Source: JAWKTM01 sp041399085
GTDB taxonomy: Bacteria; Planctomycetota; Planctomycetia; Pirellulales; Pirellulaceae
Reading direction: 5' to 3'
Length of the DNA: 64,000 bases
NCBI GenBank assembly: GCA_041399085.1
Contig: JAWKTM010000026.1
Span: forward strand, 1 to 64,000
In this document: positions 1 through 8,391 of the stretch, piece after piece
Position numbering within the stretch: position 1 is the stretch's first letter
How the letters are laid out: every line of letters begins with the position of its first letter
Made by a program: the position numbers and the translations under genes
The notes under the pieces: generated by a model
Seen by the model: the letters and a program-made list of their open reading frames with translations, nothing else
Databases searched by the model: none
Told to the model about the DNA's origin: nothing

Positions 1-2
1 AC

Positions 3-809
3 ATCAAGGACTTCCAGCCCAGCACGATCAGCGGCGTCGCGTATGTCGACAGCAGCGGCGATGGTTTGATCGGCACGGCCGAGCGTCGGCTGGTGGGTGT
101 GATGGTGACTCTGACTGGCACCAACACCTCCGGCCAAGCGATCACGCCGCAGTCGGTCATGACTGACTCGGACGGAGCCTATAGCTTTAGCAACTTGGCC
201 CCCGGAACCTACGTCGTTAAATCCGACACGCCGATGTTCTACGTCGACGGGATCGACACGCCGGGCGCTCAAGGCGACCAGGACAGCGTTAACGATCAAT
301 TCACCGTCCAGCTTTCCGCCCCCGGTGGCATCAACGCCAGCGGCTACAACTTTGGCGAAGCGGGGCTGGGCACTGCCGGCAGCGAAGTTAGCGATGGCCA
401 CGGCGGCACGTTCGTCGTAACGGTCAGCATCCCGCCGATCTTCGACTTGTTGGCTTCGTCAGTTCCGGAGAACGTCGGCTACTCGGCGATCGACCAAAAC
501 GGATCGGCCGTCTGGATGGCCCAACCGACCTCGTTCCAGGGTGTCGAATTCGCGGAACTGGTTTTGAGCGTCGACCACACCAGCGCGTTGCTGACCGTCG
601 TCGAGAACAACCAAGTTCGTACGACACAGCTTTCGTCCGGCGAGTTCTTCTTCGCCGAACTGGAGACGGGCGAAGCGATGGTGCGATTCAATGTCGACTT
701 GGATATGAAGACGTTCGAGTCGGTGAACATCAACAACCCGCCGTCGCGGCCTTCGTATCCGACTTACTTGGATTCGGTCGACGACTATTTCGCTCAGATG
801 GGCAACTAA
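3..809 (+). CDS. SdrD B-like domain surface protein, C-terminal part (cut by left edge)
   Basis: The frame is open from base 3, so the gene begins outside the window. The first ~90 visible residues form a Cna-B/SdrD_B-type beta-sandwich: SGVAYVDSSGDG opens the domain, and SDGAYSFSNLAPGTYVV is the usual closing strand pattern. In that family SGxxYxDxNxDGxxD repeats are common in large exported planctomycete proteins. The remaining ~150 residues are a beta-rich tail I do not recognise; it ends in YLDSVDDYFAQMGN with no sorting signal or membrane segment. TTG at 66 could be read as a start, but the domain clearly begins before it. A strong terminator follows. Role is inferred: cell-surface or adhesin-like. 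The family call is fairly sure; the function is not. Confidence 0.75.
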   Translation: MKDFQPSTISGVAYVDSSGDGLIGTAERRLVGVMVTLTGTNTSGQAITPQSVMTDSDGAYSFSNLAPGTYVVKSDTPMFYVDGIDTPGAQGDQDSVNDQFTVQLSAPGGINASGYNFGEAGLGTAGSEVSDGHGGTFVVTVSIPPIFDLLASSVPENVGYSAIDQNGSAVWMAQPTSFQGVEFAELVLSVDHTSALLTVVENNQVRTTQLSSGEFFFAELETGEAMVRFNVDLDMKTFESVNINNPPSRPSYPTYLDSVDDYFAQMGN

Positions 810-863
810 CTATCGAATCTGGTCAGGGGCGACCGTGTTGTAGCGGTGGGCCTGGGCAACAAC

Positions 864-895
864 AAAACGGGCGTGCTTTTCAGCACGCCCGTTTT
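864..895. terminator. Perfect 13-bp hairpin, bidirectional terminator
   Basis: Arms AAAACGGGCGTGC (864-876) and GCACGCCCGTTTT (883-895) pair perfectly around the loop TTTTCA. T-runs fall on the 3' side on both strands because the stem ends in A/T tracts. It lies between a plus-strand gene ending at 809 and a minus-strand gene ending at 925, so it is well placed to stop transcription from both. Confidence 0.9.
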
Positions 896-924
896 CGTAT
901 TTCCACTGAAGTGATCGGCTCGGT

Positions 925-2258
925 TTAGTAATCCCAAGTCAAGCCGAAGTTCATGCCTTGCAGCCAGAAGTCCGTCGTGCGGAACTGAAAGCCCGGCACC
1001 GGTTGGCCAACTAAGTTGCCACCCTGGGCTTGCGTCAGGTTCAACCGACGATCGACTTGATCGCCAGCCAAAGCCACATCGCTGAGCCACAATCCCGTAT
1101 AACCAAAATTGGCCTTCAGACGCGGAGTCAACTGGACGCCCAGAGTGATCGCCAATTCAGGAATCACGACCGTGTGGTTGCGTTCGTAGGTACCGATGTT
1201 CGATGGCAGGGCAAAGAAGCCGCCGGGTAGCGCTGGACCGGCGATGCCGCCTTGCGTGATGACCGTCGAACCGGAGATGCCCACGCGCTGATTCATTTCG
1301 CCAACGCTGATTTTGGCCAGCGTCTTCAACGACCAGATGCCTCGATACCCTTCATGTAGGAAGCCGACTTGGCCGCCGTTGAATTCGTTCTTTGTGACGA
1401 AACGATCGCGAATGTCGAACTGGCGATTCAGATTGTCGTTGATGAGAAACCGGTTCGTGAGACTGTCATCCAATTTGGCAAAGTGATAACCCAGAATCAG
1501 GTCGACCCGATAATTGCTTCCGCGATCGAAGAAGATCCGACCGTAGCCTTCGCTGGACCAAAATCCGAATCGGAAACCACGGAAAGGTTGCCGTTCGTGA
1601 AGCCGGGGTAGGCGACCAGCAGCGCATTCTCACGATTCAACAACACGTCGAAGAACGGCACGCCCAAAATCGGGTCGCCCGCCACCGACTGGCGATCGAT
1701 CCGATCGGTCGTGCCTTCCAGCCCGAAGACTCGCAACCCGACGCCCAGCATCTCGTCGCCTTGCAGCCACGTTCCCAAATCGACGCGACCGCCCGACTGC
1801 ACTTGAGTCCCAACCGCACCGCCTCCGAACAGAATGTCGGCGTTGCCAAACGGCGGCAGCACGCCGGCCGTGATCTGCGGCTCGAGCGGATTCGTGGGGC
1901 TCGTGGTAACCAGCGGCGGCAGATTTCGACCCTTGGCCCACCACATCAAATAATCGACGCTTCCCCAGATGCCGGAGCCAGCGCAGTTGCCGCATGCACA
2001 GCCGCAACCCGGCAAACACGCGCCGGTACAGCCGCCATCGCAACCGCCACCGACGCACGACGCGCAACTGTCACAGCCGCTAATGCCTTCCTCGGCCAGA
2101 TACGATGCATAGCCGCCGGACGCCTGCTGGCCGCCCAACACATCGGCATAGTAAACGCCGCCTTGAGGGTTGAACGCCGGCTGCTGAGCCCGCAAACTTC
2201 CGACAGCACAGCAGGCCAGTACCGTGGCCGCTAGCAGGATCGAACGCATCATTTTCAT
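925..2258 (-). CDS. BBP7-family outer-membrane beta-barrel protein, interrupted by one frameshift
   Basis: The start is taken as ATG at 2258 (MKMMRSILLAATVLACC), which gives a clean signal peptide ending near RAQ. A Cys/Gly-rich stretch follows (about 12 Cys in 35 residues, SGCDSCASCVGGGCDGGC...), then the BBP7 signature GSVDYLMWWAKG and a glycine/aromatic beta-barrel ending in LTWDY, a typical terminal barrel strand. The reading frame breaks near 1565-1572. The second frame resumes FGFWSSEGYGR...NYRVDLILGYHFAKLDD, as expected for the family. One missing T in GATTCGG restores about 444 residues. The family is specific to planctomycetes and its function is unknown, presumably in the outer membrane. 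Either a sequence error or a recent pseudogene. Confidence 0.85.
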
Positions 2259-2544
2259 CGTCGTCGCTCGCGTATTCAGGATAATGCGGAGAAACCGTAC
2301 ATCTTCATCGACCCGCATCGGCGGAATATCGAAACTAATCCGCAAACTCGGCAAAGTTTCCGTGGAATAGATCGGTGCCGCCGACTCTGCGGATTGAAGG
2401 AATTTGTCCGGTTTCGCGAGATCCACGCCGGAAATGGCGTCGATTCGGCCGTTATTCAACGACGGATGAACTTTGTCCGTCCCGCTGTCATCTAACGACG
2501 CGTAAAATGGGTGAGTCAATTTTGAATCTCGACGAGGCACGTCT

Positions 2545-4473
2545 ATGAACCTGTCGTTCGCAACCATGGCCCCCACGCGTTGGCGGTTGGCAAAGTGGAA
2601 GAACCAGCTCCCCGAGATCGCGGCCTTCGAGCCGGAATTGCAAAAGGAAAATGACCGCGACTTGAAGAAACGCAGCTTGTCGTTGCGATTCCGCGCCAAG
2701 AGCGGCGAATCACTCGGCAAGCTGCTGCCGGAAGCCTACGCCTTGGTTCGCGAGGCAGGACGGCGGGCCTTGAACATGCGGCACTTCGACGTGCAGCTTG
2801 TCGGCGGAATCGGGCTCTACCACGGCTGTATCGCCGAAATGCAAACGGGCGAAGGCAAGACGCTCACCGCGACGCTGCCGCTGTATTTGCACGCACTCAC
2901 CGGCAAGGGCGCCCATCTCGCAACGGTCAATGATTACTTGGCCGAACGCGATGCCGAATGGATGCGGCCGGTTTACGAGACGCTAGGAATGACGGTCGGC
3001 GTGGTCATCAGCCAAGACACGCCCGACAATCGCCGCCATGCCTACGGATGCGATATCACCTACGGCACGGCCAAGGAGTTCGGGTTCGACTTCATGCGCG
3101 ATCGCTTGCTGCTGCGGCGTCTCGGTCGGCAAGCGTCGGATTTCCTCGGCGAAGGCAGCAGCCACCGCTGGGAGACATCCGGCGACAAACCCGTCCAGCG
3201 CGGCATGCATTTCGGCTTGATCGACGAAGCGGACAGCATTCTGATCGACGAGGCTCGCACGCCGCTAATCATCGGATCGCTCGGCGACAAGGCTCGCGAC
3301 CAGGTTGTCGCCACCTTCCAATGGGCCGCGCAGTATGCGCCGCAGTTTCAAGAGCACGACCACTACGAGGAAGACGACGAAACGAAAAAGATCGAGCTGA
3401 CTCCGCGCGGACGCCAGTTGCTCCGCAGCTTGCCCCAGCCAGAATTGCTCCGCGGCGTCGGGCTAGTGGATCTGTATGAATACATGGAACGGGCAATCAA
3501 GGTCGAGCACGAGTTTATCTTGAATCGCCAGTATGTGGTTCGCGACGGTGAGATCGTGATCGTGGACGAGTTCACCGGTCGCTTGGCCGAAGGCCGAAAG
3601 TGGCGAGACGGCATCCATCAGGGGATCGAAGCCAAAGAGGGCGTCGAGGTCACCGTGCCGACCGGCCAAGCGGCTCGGATCACGGTCCAGGACCTTATGC
3701 TCCGCTATCGCCACCTGTCGGGAATGACCGGTACCGGCATCAGCTCGGCCGGCGAGTTCCGACGCATCTATCGGTTGCCAGTGGTCCAAGTTCCCACGAA
3801 TCGTCCGCCGCAACGCAAGAAGCTGACGGACGTGGTGTTTGGAAACGCCGCGGAAAAATGGCAAGCGATCGCCGATGAAGTCCGCGAGCTGCACGCCACG
3901 AACCGGCCGATCTTGATCGGCACGCGCTCGATCGACAAGTCGGACATCATCTCGCGGATGTTGGACGAAATGGGAATCGAGCATCAGGTGCTGAACGCCC
4001 GCGAAATCGCCAAGGAAGCCGAGATCGTGGCTCACGCCGGCGAACCGGGGCGAGTGACCGTGGCCACGAACATGGCCGGCCGCGGTACCGACATCAAACT
4101 GGCCGACGGCGTCGCCGAGATGGGCGGACTAATGGTAATTTGCACCGAGCTTCATGATTCGGCTCGTATCGACCGCCAGTTGATCGGCCGCTGCGGACGA
4201 CAAGGCGACCCAGGCACCTATCGCCAATATCTCTCATTGGACGACGACATCCTCCGCACGGCTTACGGCAACGACCAAGCGGCCAAATACAAAGAAGTGG
4301 GCGTGGCGGCCGCCGGTGGCTTCGATAAATATGCCACCCTGTTTCGCCGCGCACAGAAGAAGGTCGAGCGAAAGCATTTCCGCGACCGCATGGTCTTGCT
4401 GCATCACGAACGCGAACGCAAAAAGATGCAACGCGAAATGGGACAAGATCCCTATCTCGACACGGCCGACTAA
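2545..4473 (+). CDS. secA: Short SecA-type preprotein translocase ATPase
   Basis: 642 residues, against about 830-1000 for housekeeping SecA. ATP-dependent motor that pushes preproteins through SecYEG. Visible: Walker A MQTGEGKT (residues 99-106), TVNDYLAERDAEWM, Walker B LIDEAD (225-230) followed by SILIDEARTPLIIG, helicase motif ATNMAGRGTDIKL and the arginine-finger region GRCGRQGDPGTY. The preprotein cross-linking region (MTGTG...) is present. The helical wing/scaffold part after GRQGDPG is cut to ~95 residues, and the C-terminal linker and zinc-binding CxCxSGx8CH tail are absent. ATG at 2545 has a GAGG about 7 nt upstream. It could be an accessory SecA (SecA2-like) specialised for a subset of substrates; that is inference. 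No translocon gene is adjacent. Confidence 0.88.
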   Translation: MNLSFATMAPTRWRLAKWKNQLPEIAAFEPELQKENDRDLKKRSLSLRFRAKSGESLGKLLPEAYALVREAGRRALNMRHFDVQLVGGIGLYHGCIAEMQTGEGKTLTATLPLYLHALTGKGAHLATVNDYLAERDAEWMRPVYETLGMTVGVVISQDTPDNRRHAYGCDITYGTAKEFGFDFMRDRLLLRRLGRQASDFLGEGSSHRWETSGDKPVQRGMHFGLIDEADSILIDEARTPLIIGSLGDKARDQVVATFQWAAQYAPQFQEHDHYEEDDETKKIELTPRGRQLLRSLPQPELLRGVGLVDLYEYMERAIKVEHEFILNRQYVVRDGEIVIVDEFTGRLAEGRKWRDGIHQGIEAKEGVEVTVPTGQAARITVQDLMLRYRHLSGMTGTGISSAGEFRRIYRLPVVQVPTNRPPQRKKLTDVVFGNAAEKWQAIADEVRELHATNRPILIGTRSIDKSDIISRMLDEMGIEHQVLNAREIAKEAEIVAHAGEPGRVTVATNMAGRGTDIKLADGVAEMGGLMVICTELHDSARIDRQLIGRCGRQGDPGTYRQYLSLDDDILRTAYGNDQAAKYKEVGVAAAGGFDKYATLFRRAQKKVERKHFRDRMVLLHHERERKKMQREMGQDPYLDTAD

Positions 4474-4534
4474 CAAGCCGCGATGTCACGCACGGCATGA
4501 CCTACGTCTACTAACAAGCCGCTTCGCGAACGTC

Positions 4535-4566
4535 GTTTAACCGCGTGGGCAACGCCCCCGCGCGAC
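4535..4566. terminator. GTTTAACCGCG hairpin between convergent genes
   Basis: GTTTAACCGCG (4535-4545) leads into a stem CGCG-T-GGGC (4542-4550) / GCCC-C-CGCG (4554-4562) with loop AAC. It sits between secA (ends 4473) and a minus-strand gene ending at 4571. The same TTTAACCGCG word recurs at 49667 and, as TAACCGCG, at 51257, each time at gene 3' ends. Terminator function is inferred from position and fold. Confidence 0.55.
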
Positions 4567-4570
4567 TGCT

Positions 4571-7500
4571 CTATGCCAACGGATTCACCACCATTTCTGA
4601 GTGGCGTTTCGCCTTGGCCGTGCTCTCACTATCCGAACGCAAGAGAGACTCGCGCCACGTTAAATACCATGCCACTGGCCACGATCCTAGGACGACCAGA
4701 ATCACGATGCCTAACACCATGGAGACAGGATTGCATGCGAAAATAGTGGCCACCATCAACCAACCCGCCCACCGCAATCGTCCTAGCGAGAACGTTCCCA
4801 CTTGACCTATGGCAAATACGCCGGCCGCAACGGGGATTAATGCCAGCCACGCCTCAAAGTAGACGATTGGCAAGTAAAGTGCCAACGATCCCAGCCCCGC
4901 AATGGCACACAGTGTCCATACCACTTTCAGACCCGACGGTGGACGCACTGGCGCATGGTCCGGCGCGGGTGTGATAAACGGATTGGGGGAAGCTCCGGCG
5001 GACTCCGATTCGATTCCATCTTCCGCTCGCCCCGAATCCCCTTCGGCTGGCTCGATCCGCGCAAATGCCGTTCGGACCTGAACTGACTGCTGCCACGCGC
5101 GCCACGACTCTAAATCGGCTTCGCCCTGGGCGCCTCGAATGCTCCGCAGCGCGTGCCAAGCGGCCTCGCGCACCACATCGGCCAAGTCCTGACGATCTAA
5201 CAGTTCGATCAATCCGGCCGTCAGATTCAATCCGCCGTGACTTGCTAATTGAGTTATTCGCAACGCCTGCTGCTCGGCGCTGCCTCGCAGTGTCGAATCG
5301 GTCCACTCTAAATCGCTCGCCAGCGGCGGAGCTGGTTGCTGTTGTGAGATCCACTTACGCAGATGGTCGGCCAATTGTTGATAGTCGAAGCCAAAGGCGT
5401 TGACAAACGCAGGCTCGCCAACCACCTGAAACGTCAGATCCTGCAACATCCGGCGAAAGCGAGGCCGAAAATCCACACCGTCGCGCGGCTGCAACAGATA
5501 CTCCTGTAACGCCGCGGACATGGACAATAGATGAGTCAGCTTCATCCGACTCCGCCAATCCACCGCCGCCGCCTGAACCAGTTCGCGAAGTTTGTCGTTC
5601 GTCAGCGACAGCAACTCGTCCACGGCGATCGTTTCGCCACGATCCATGGCTGCCTGGAGATTCCGAATCTGCCGGGCGTAACGTCGATTCGCCAACTCTC
5701 GCTCCGAAAACGCCGCGCCATTCGCTTCGGCCGGGTCAGCAGTATCCGTTTGTTCGTTGGCGGCCACATACTGTGCCACGACCAGCATGATCCACCAATC
5801 AGGCCAATAACCTAAATGATCGGTAAGCAACTCATAGCAAAACAGCGTGCGAAGCGTCGTACCAAGATCGACAACGCCTCCATCTTCTCCGTGGCGACAC
5901 AGCACAATCTGCCGCTGCTCGGAGCCGCGAATAAACACACCGGGCAGCGAACAGGGACGCCCGAGAAACTCGACCATTTTCTCGTGCCGCTCAAATACCA
6001 TGACGAGCACTGGTCGCCGCGAACCTGGCCCCGGACGCGGCGGACCACCAGCGGTCAGTTCGCGAAATCGCGCGATGGCCACGCGTTCGGCGTTCATCAC
6101 GTCTGCCGTGGCGCCCATCGGCCCATCGGTCCAGATGGCCAAGCGTTCGGTTAATGTTAGACGCCCATTGCCTTTGACTCGGGCCAACACGCGAGTGATC
6201 GCTGGCGCAGGGATGTGCGTGCGGAGTATGGGGAGCACACATATGGCGGACAGTCCCAGCAACGTCAGGGACAATACCAATAGACCCGAGGATTCATTCG
6301 CCATCGACGCGATTAGCAACAGCACGGCGAACACACCAACGGCAACCCCAACACCCGTCAAGCTTGGACGGCGAACTCCGGCGAATCGCTTTAGATCAAC
6401 GATCGTCAACACGCCATAAATGGAGCTCTTATCCCGAACAAACTCCCGCCACCGTCGTTGCTGAGCGGCTCGCGTCAGCCAAGCCCAAACGAGCGCCCAG
6501 CCGACAAGTCCGCTGCCAAACACGATTAGGGACGTGGCCCGCTGACTATGCCACAGCACGCGTCGTGTTTGATGATCGGGCCCGGACCACAATACGATTT
6601 GCTCATCCGTAAAGGCCGCAATCTTGGTTCCATCGTCTGTCGTGGCAATGGCATTATACCAATGCGGCATGGTGCCCACGGGAGCGGCCAGACTCTTAAC
6701 AAGTTCATTGTTTTCGAGATGCCAGATGTCTATATTGCCGTCATTTCCGCAAGCTACAACCGTCCGTCCGAAATTCGCAAGAGAATAGGGACCAGCGAGC
6801 GAAATCCCAGCGAACTCAGTCGTCCTCCCATTAGAAAGATCAACTCTCATGAAGCAATGATCATCATTTGCGTAACCGGACGCATAGACGAACTGTGTAG
6901 TGTCCTCGGAGAACATCGCCAGGTAAAAACCGAACGGATAGTCGATTCGACTGGGGATCCTCCGCACTACATTAAGACTTTCCATGTCCACGATCACGTA
7001 CTCGGTACTTTCCGAGAATAACGCCATCAAACGCCGGTCCTGATCGAAAGCCACGAACTGGCAAGGTCCAATGTTGGCAATGGCTCCCAACTTTCGATTA
7101 TCCCGCCAATCCCAGACTTCGACGATGCCAGATCCACGTATTGCAATCCGCTCGTCGCAGACCTGAACATTGTTTGGTGATGGAAACTCACCAATACGGA
7201 CTTGCTCGTTGCGGATCGCATCCCATTCCAAAATCGAGCCAACCTGATTGGAAGTGCCATACGGTGCAAACGGATCGGGTGTATATCCATAAGACAACCC
7301 TCGATTTACGAAAGCGATTCGATGCTCATTGAGCACTCGTGGCGCCGCGTCGAGACATCTGCTCGGGACCGAGAGATTCAGCCGACGCGGAATGTCGCCC
7401 GAGACATCCCAGGCCATCAACGTGCCGTAGCCCCAACCGACGAGCAACTTGCCATCGGGCGAGAAACTCAGTTCTTGAAGTCCGCGATGACGCTGCTCAC

Positions 7501-7588
7501 GACGAATCGAGGCCACGACGCCGCTAAACAATCCGATGAGCGTGGAGAACAACAGCAGTTGCGTGATGCTAAAACGGAACGAACGCAT
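4571..7588 (-). CDS. Large membrane protein with N-terminal WD40-like repeats and a degenerate peptidase-like region
   Basis: 1005 residues from ATG 7588, chosen because MRSFRFSITQLLLFSTLIGLF is a typical planctomycete signal-anchor; the frame is open a further 37 codons upstream. Residues ~35-370 are WD40-like (ELSFSPDGKLLVGWGYG, VWDWRDNRKLG, IDIWHLENNELVKSL). Two more membrane segments lie near 385-405 and 435-480. After these comes a soluble region with TLFCYELLTDHLGYWPDWW, which resembles the DUF1570-type gluzincin core (HExxH...WLxEGxA) but lacks both histidines, so peptidase activity is unlikely. A helical region and three C-terminal membrane segments follow (KVVWTLCAIAGLGSLALYLP onward). 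No close relative recognised; function unknown. Confidence 0.75.
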   Translation of the reverse strand: MRSFRFSITQLLLFSTLIGLFSGVVASIRREQRHRGLQELSFSPDGKLLVGWGYGTLMAWDVSGDIPRRLNLSVPSRCLDAAPRVLNEHRIAFVNRGLSYGYTPDPFAPYGTSNQVGSILEWDAIRNEQVRIGEFPSPNNVQVCDERIAIRGSGIVEVWDWRDNRKLGAIANIGPCQFVAFDQDRRLMALFSESTEYVIVDMESLNVVRRIPSRIDYPFGFYLAMFSEDTTQFVYASGYANDDHCFMRVDLSNGRTTEFAGISLAGPYSLANFGRTVVACGNDGNIDIWHLENNELVKSLAAPVGTMPHWYNAIATTDDGTKIAAFTDEQIVLWSGPDHQTRRVLWHSQRATSLIVFGSGLVGWALVWAWLTRAAQQRRWREFVRDKSSIYGVLTIVDLKRFAGVRRPSLTGVGVAVGVFAVLLLIASMANESSGLLVLSLTLLGLSAICVLPILRTHIPAPAITRVLARVKGNGRLTLTERLAIWTDGPMGATADVMNAERVAIARFRELTAGGPPRPGPGSRRPVLVMVFERHEKMVEFLGRPCSLPGVFIRGSEQRQIVLCRHGEDGGVVDLGTTLRTLFCYELLTDHLGYWPDWWIMLVVAQYVAANEQTDTADPAEANGAAFSERELANRRYARQIRNLQAAMDRGETIAVDELLSLTNDKLRELVQAAAVDWRSRMKLTHLLSMSAALQEYLLQPRDGVDFRPRFRRMLQDLTFQVVGEPAFVNAFGFDYQQLADHLRKWISQQQPAPPLASDLEWTDSTLRGSAEQQALRITQLASHGGLNLTAGLIELLDRQDLADVVREAAWHALRSIRGAQGEADLESWRAWQQSVQVRTAFARIEPAEGDSGRAEDGIESESAGASPNPFITPAPDHAPVRPPSGLKVVWTLCAIAGLGSLALYLPIVYFEAWLALIPVAAGVFAIGQVGTFSLGRLRWAGWLMVATIFACNPVSMVLGIVILVVLGSWPVAWYLTWRESLLRSDSESTAKAKRHSEMVVNPLA

Positions 7589-7750
7589 CGTGTTTTCGCC
7601 AAGTTGCAAAAGGACAAACGGGGCACGGCGCGTGGGAGTATCGGCGAACGGGCCGTCCGACGATTCCGTCAAGAACCGACGATTGCCGACGGCATGCAAA
7701 CCGCACGAAAGACACCCTCTCGGCCTTGACTATACCAAGGGCGGGGATCA
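7589..7750. other. Upstream region of the WD40 membrane protein, no gene seen
   Basis: 162 bases between the chosen start of the minus-strand gene and the repeat array. ORFs here are read-through from the repeats or the longer 5' reading of the gene. Any promoter for the gene should lie here or within the array; I see no convincing -35/-10 pair. Confidence 0.4.
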
Positions 7751-8245
7751 TTGCACCCGTTCAGAAGCCAGTTTTTGGTCCGGCGCATACGTTGCGCCTA
7801 GCCAAAAGTTGGTTTTTGGAGCGGCGCATACGTTGCGCCGGCTCAAAAGTTGGTTTTTGGAGCGGCGCACACGTTGCGCCGGGTCAGAAATTGAGTTTTG
7901 GAACGGCGCATACGTTGCGCCGGGCCATAAGTTGAGTTTTGGCGGGCTGCATTCGAGGGCGCGGCTCGCAAAGTCAAATCTGGAAGCCGCGCAAACGTTG
8001 CACTTGGCCGTCAGCCGGATTTTGGCCGGGGGCAATCGTTGCACCGGCTCAAAAATTGAATCTGGGCCGCGCGCAACGCCTGCACCGAGCCAAAAACTGA
8101 ATTTGGAACGGCTGCATTTGCATGCGCGGCTCTGAAAATCGATTCTGAAAGCCGCGCCTACGTTGCACACGCCCGTCAGCCGAATTTCGCCCGACGCCAA
8201 TCATCGCACCGCATCGCCAACCGCGGGTCGGCCGCCGGTCAACGA
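7751..8245. repeat. Tandem array of ~12 degenerate 41-42-bp units, many with a hairpin
   Basis: Units begin at about 7751, 7792, 7833, 7874, 7915, 7956, 7998, 8039, 8080, 8121, 8163 and 8204; a further partial unit starts at 8246. Units are 41 bp, with three of 42. Each opens TTGCGCC or TTGCACC, continues with an A-rich then T-rich middle (CAAAAGTTGGTTTTTGG type) and closes CGGCGCATACG. The junction GGCGCA-TACGT-TGCGCC forms a 6-7 bp hairpin with a 5-nt loop in the best-preserved copies (7783-7921). Divergence grows towards 8245. The period is not a multiple of three and both strands are open for long stretches, so ORFs over it (7536-8135 plus, 7748-8200 minus) are by-products. It is not CRISPR: the whole unit repeats and there are no unique spacers. 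Confidence 0.88.
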
Positions 8246-8391
8246 TTGCACCGCTCGGCAGCACGGCTTCTCCGAACACGCCGAAGCCGTGACGCGAGTC
8301 CGCATGCCTTTATCGGCCTCGGACTGACAGAGTCGGGAACACGGTCGCTTGAACAGAACGCGTGGCGGCGTGAGTCGAATCGGGAGCCGGC

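Noticed and set aside
7536..8135. Plus-strand ORF of 199 codons (and minus ORF 7748-8200) over the repeat array
   Set aside because: Open on both strands as a by-product of a 41-bp repeat; no conserved protein pattern, and the period is not a codon multiple.
7751..8245. CRISPR array
   Set aside because: The complete unit repeats with gradual divergence; there are no unique spacers, no constant repeat of 24-37 bp and no cas genes.
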